From the NCBI GenBank assembly GCA_964549615.1, contig CAZJVP010000051.1:62001-126000 (forward strand): a stretch of DNA of 64,000 bases. The letters are read 5' to 3'. Shown one piece after another: positions 61,388 to 64,000 of this stretch. Source of the stretch: CAYVLA01 sp964549615 [NCBI: uncultured Thermococci archaeon]. GTDB taxonomy: Archaea; CAYQAE01; CAYVLA01. Within the stretch, counting starts at the first letter, position 1. Every line of letters starts with the position of its first letter. Made by a program: the position numbers and the translations under genes. The notes under the pieces were generated by a model. The model did no database searches. It saw nothing but the letters and a program-made list of their open reading frames with translations, and was not told the DNA's origin.

Positions 61388-62401
61388 ATGGGCCGGGTCG
61401 TAGTCTGCGTCACCGGAGTGGGCGGGCCTGCCGGCTTCAACTGCATCAGGAGCCTGAGGGATTCGGGCCTTGATGCAAGGATAGTCGCCATGGACATGGA
61501 TCCCCAGGCCGCAGGGTTCTACCATGAGTCGGACGTTTCCTACGTCGTTCCGCCGGCGACGAGCGAGGAGTTCATACTGACCCTCTTCAAGATCATCGAA
61601 AGGGAGAAGGTGGATGTCCTAATACCGACGGTGGATGAGGAGATCTCGGTCCTTTGCAGGGAACCCGTCCTTGACAGGCTTTCGCGGCTCACCAACTTCC
61701 TTCTGCCGAGCCAGGCAGCCGCGGGAAAAGCTCTGGACAAGAGCCGGACGATCTCTGAGGCCCGGAGGGCAGGATTGCCAGTCCCCAAGACCCTCGTCGC
61801 CGCCTCGAGGGCGGATCTGGAAAGGAAATCTAGGAGGGTCGGCTTTCCCTTGGTCGTGAAGCCGTCTCGCTCCAGAGGGGCGCGTGGCATCTCGTACGTC
61901 GATGAGAAGCGCGATCTGGGAAAGGCTTGGAGCGCGGCATCACAGGTAGGCGGCGAGGTTCTTCTACAGGAATACGTCCCAGGACCGGTCTTCACCGTGG
62001 GGACCGTAAGTGGCCGCGACGGCCGGATTGTGGCAAGCATCGTCCTGCAGAAGACCAAGGAGATTCCTCAGACGGGTGGCGTCGCCGTTGCCGGAAAGAC
62101 GGTGGCGAACCCGGCCCTTCAAGAGCTCGGCGAGAAGTACGTCAGTTGCCTTGGTTGGTGCGGACCGGCCTCACCAGAGGTAAAGCTTGATGAGAGGGAT
62201 GGTGGTTACAAGTTGATGGAGGTCAACCCTAGACTTTTCGGGTACAACTACCTCGCGGCAAGGTCGGGCGTCAATCTGGCGGCGATAACTGTCAGGTTGG
62301 CCCTCGGTGAGGATGTCCAGCCGGTCAGAAACTACACGGAAGGACTCAGCTTCGTGCGAGCTCCGTACGACCTCATCGTTGAAGGCAGGATAGGTGACTG
62401 A
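61388..62401 (+). CDS. ATP-grasp ligase (carbamoyl-phosphate-synthase-like)
   Basis: A 337-residue protein. The N-terminal Rossmann-like preATP-grasp domain starts V-V-V-C-V-T-G-V-G-G-P-A-G and has V-D-V-L-I-P-T-V-D-E-E. The ATP-grasp fold has P-L-V-V-K-P-S-R-S-R-G-A-R-G, Q-E-Y-V-P-G-P and M-E-V-N-P-R-L-F-G, the magnesium site. Such enzymes form amide or similar bonds through an acyl-phosphate. It overlaps the following deacetylase gene by eight bases, so the two are translationally linked and probably act on one substrate. Substrate unknown. Confidence 0.85.
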   Translation: MGRVVVCVTGVGGPAGFNCIRSLRDSGLDARIVAMDMDPQAAGFYHESDVSYVVPPATSEEFILTLFKIIEREKVDVLIPTVDEEISVLCREPVLDRLSRLTNFLLPSQAAAGKALDKSRTISEARRAGLPVPKTLVAASRADLERKSRRVGFPLVVKPSRSRGARGISYVDEKRDLGKAWSAASQVGGEVLLQEYVPGPVFTVGTVSGRDGRIVASIVLQKTKEIPQTGGVAVAGKTVANPALQELGEKYVSCLGWCGPASPEVKLDERDGGYKLMEVNPRLFGYNYLAARSGVNLAAITVRLALGEDVQPVRNYTEGLSFVRAPYDLIVEGRIGD

Positions 62402-63017
62402 ATTGAAGATCCTCGTGGTTTCGCCCCACCCGGATGACTTCTGCTTGTGTGTCGGCGGCACCGTTGCCCTTCATGCACGCAAGGGGGATGAGGTTCGCAT
62501 ACTGGTCCTCTCCAACGGAGAGCATGGGGGGGATCCAGAGGTGAGGAAGCGGGAGGCGCTTGAGTCGGCACGGGTTCTGGGATGCAGGGAGGTCAATTTC
62601 CTTGGGCTTCCCGATGGACGCGTGAACGACTCGATAGATTCGGTGTCGAAGATAGAAGCCCACGTCCTAGAATTCGGCCCAGATCGGGTGTACTGCAACA
62701 GCAACAGGGACAGACACCAGGATCACAGGAACGGCAGCCTGGCAACCCTGTCAGCTGCAAGAAAGGTCTCGGAGGTCTTCATGTACGAGGGCATGACGGC
62801 GTGGACCAGCTTCCAGCCCTCCACATTCGTTGACATAACCGACGTGATCGATCTAAAGATGCGCGCAATAGCGGTTCACAGGAGTCAGGAGAATCGGTAC
62901 TATATGCGGCCAAGCTCGGTCAAAGGGCTGAACCAGTTTCGGGGGTGGCAGGCGAACGTATCGTACGCCGAGGCGTTCGAGATCGCCAGGCAGTTGATCA
63001 GGATCCGCCCAACCTAG
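62394..63017 (+). CDS. PIG-L/LmbE-type N-deacetylase, copy 2
   Basis: A 207-residue deacetylase-like protein. S-P-H-P-D-D-F replaces the usual A-H-P-D-D-E, so the last acidic residue of the motif is changed to Phe. N-R-D-R-H-Q-D-H retains the second zinc site. S-Y-A-E-A-F near the end is family-like. GTG 62394 lies inside the ATP-grasp gene's end, giving coupled translation. Deacetylation followed by ligation at the freed amine (or the reverse) is a reasonable inference. It shares four bases (CTAG) with the convergent gene at 63014. Confidence 0.82.
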   Translation: MTELKILVVSPHPDDFCLCVGGTVALHARKGDEVRILVLSNGEHGGDPEVRKREALESARVLGCREVNFLGLPDGRVNDSIDSVSKIEAHVLEFGPDRVYCNSNRDRHQDHRNGSLATLSAARKVSEVFMYEGMTAWTSFQPSTFVDITDVIDLKMRAIAVHRSQENRYYMRPSSVKGLNQFRGWQANVSYAEAFEIARQLIRIRPT

Positions 63018-63634
63018 GATCTGGCGGAGCCCTGCCGTATGGAGGGCAGCCACGTTTTCTTGAAGTCCCAGTTCCTGAACTTAAGGTAGCACTCCGCCGC
63101 CTTCTCCGGAGCTATCTTGTGTTTGGTGGCCTTCTCGAACCCAGCCGCAAGCTCCAGCGAGTACATCCTTGCCTCTTCCTCGCTGATGGACATCAAGTCA
63201 GCAAGCTGCTTCAGCGTGCTAGCTGGAGCCTTCTCGTTGAGGGCCTCCTTAACTGCTTCCAGTTCTTGGACCTGCACCTTCTCGGGCGGGGCAGCGCGTG
63301 CCTTCGGCCTTGGGCGCGGATGGGGCTTCCTGGCTAGGTAGAAGCCTCGGAGAAGGATGCTCGCCTGATGGTACTCCCCCTTCTTCATGTGGATCTTGAC
63401 GGTCTCAAGGGTGTCGATCTTGGCCGAGTAGCGCCGCTCGACCTCCTTCTCGGCCTGCTTGAGCATGTTCTCCAACTTTTTCTTCAGCGCCCGCCTCTTG
63501 TTCTCCTTTTCCGATTCCATCCTGCCTCGAACGATCTCGATCATGCTGTCGACTATCTTCTCGGGAAGATCGCCATGCTCCTCCGCCATCATGTTCAGGG
63601 CGGTCTTCTTGAGTTCATTGAGCCTCCTCGTCAT
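63014..63634 (-). CDS. Uncharacterised coiled-coil protein
   Basis: About 206 residues, highly charged, from ATG 63634. Residues 20-80 are a lysine- and glutamate-rich helix, likely coiled coil (R-R-A-L-K-K-K-L-E-N-M-L). A proline-rich linker (R-P-R-P-K) leads to a C-terminal helical part with R-N-W-D-F-K-K-T-W. No family recognised. It is divergent from gatD. Confidence 0.55.
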   Translation of the reverse strand: MTRRLNELKKTALNMMAEEHGDLPEKIVDSMIEIVRGRMESEKENKRRALKKKLENMLKQAEKEVERRYSAKIDTLETVKIHMKKGEYHQASILLRGFYLARKPHPRPRPKARAAPPEKVQVQELEAVKEALNEKAPASTLKQLADLMSISEEEARMYSLELAAGFEKATKHKIAPEKAAECYLKFRNWDFKKTWLPSIRQGSARS

Positions 63635-63765
63635 GGTCGTCCCTCCCGTATTTGTGCGCCGGATCCTCCTAGCCATAGATATGTTTTCTCCGGGGTCTCC
63701 CAATTGTCGGCGCTTTTCGCACGCTTGATCACAGTTTTCAAGCCCAGCGATGACGCGGGCCCGGT

Positions 63766-64000
63766 GTGGAGTTGGAGTTCGAGAACTACTCCCCCCATGT
63801 CCGCGCTGCCCTTCAAGATGCCGGGGTCAGACCCGGTGACGTTGTCGAGCTGGTCGCGGAAGGCCACACCCGTCGCGGGATCATCCTGCCTCGGCCTCAG
63901 ATCGGCGGCGACCCGGAATCCATCGTGATCAAGCTGGATAACGGCTACAACATAGGGATCAGGTGGTCGCCCGGGATGAAGATCAGGAAGATAGCGGCGG
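63766..64000 (+). CDS. gatD: Glu-tRNA(Gln) amidotransferase subunit D (N-terminal part)
   Basis: The first 78 codons from GTG 63766, running off the right edge. The N-terminal domain reads D-V-V-E-L-V-A-E-G-H, then R-G-I-I-L-P-R, V-I-K-L-D-N-G-Y-N-I-G-I and P-G-M-K-I-R-K, as in archaeal GatD. With GatE it converts Glu-tRNA(Gln) to Gln-tRNA(Gln). GatD is an archaeal marker and the best evidence for the domain of origin of this window. Confidence 0.88.
   Translation, partial: MELEFENYSPHVRAALQDAGVRPGDVVELVAEGHTRRGIILPRPQIGGDPESIVIKLDNGYNIGIRWSPGMKIRKIAA

Overview
The window looks like a high-GC archaeal chromosome segment. The strongest marker is the start of gatD at the right edge (subunit D of the archaeal Glu-tRNA(Gln) amidotransferase). 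A GH57 amylase, an archaeal-type TraB protein, an M42 aminopeptidase, VapBC pairs, and many TATA-like boxes 25-35 bases before near-leaderless starts (ATG, GTG or TTG) agree with this. A Bathyarchaeia-like or related Thermoproteota lineage is my guess; the sequence does not prove it.

Region 1 (1-9.2 kb) is a storage-polysaccharide cluster: an EamA-type permease fragment, a debranching-enzyme-like glucosidase, a DUF5752-like protein, two GT4 synthase-like glycosyltransferases, a GH57 amylase, and an alpha-glucan phosphorylase with a YHS-like metal domain in place of the usual N-terminus. Together these could build, trim and phosphorolyse a glycogen-like glucan.

Region 2 (9.4-26 kb) concerns foreign or cell-wall glycans. 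It has a complete MurQ (MurNAc-6-P etherase), a divergent BadF-type sugar kinase that has lost its middle, a decayed hexosaminidase, an MBL-fold hydrolase, and five large putative glycosidase-like proteins. It also holds the first member of a four-member family of membrane-anchored GATase1-like proteins.

Region 3 (26-35.4 kb) is a rearranged accessory region. An Fpg/Nei glycosylase, a HIT hydrolase and a small membrane protein are present twice, each copy broken in a different place. Between the copies sits an island with a frameshifted IS91-type transposase, unknown secreted proteins using Shine-Dalgarno starts, a possible structured RNA and a (TGTGAC)8 repeat.

Region 4 (35.4-49.4 kb) carries a beta-helix protein, a conserved hypothetical, an SGNH esterase, three more GATase1-like paralogs, a ceramidase-like hydrolase, two PIN-domain toxin-antitoxin pairs and a PhoPQ-related esterase-like protein.

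Region 5 (49.4-64 kb) is more housekeeping-like: tRNA-Thr overlapping truA, TraB, a sugar nucleotidyltransferase next to a phosphohexomutase homologue without catalytic motifs, citramalate synthase, a BNR-repeat protein, a corrinoid protein, a DapA/NanA-family lyase, two PIG-L deacetylases (one coupled to an ATP-grasp ligase), an M42 peptidase and gatD. Three convergent gene pairs here share exactly four bases through their stop codons.
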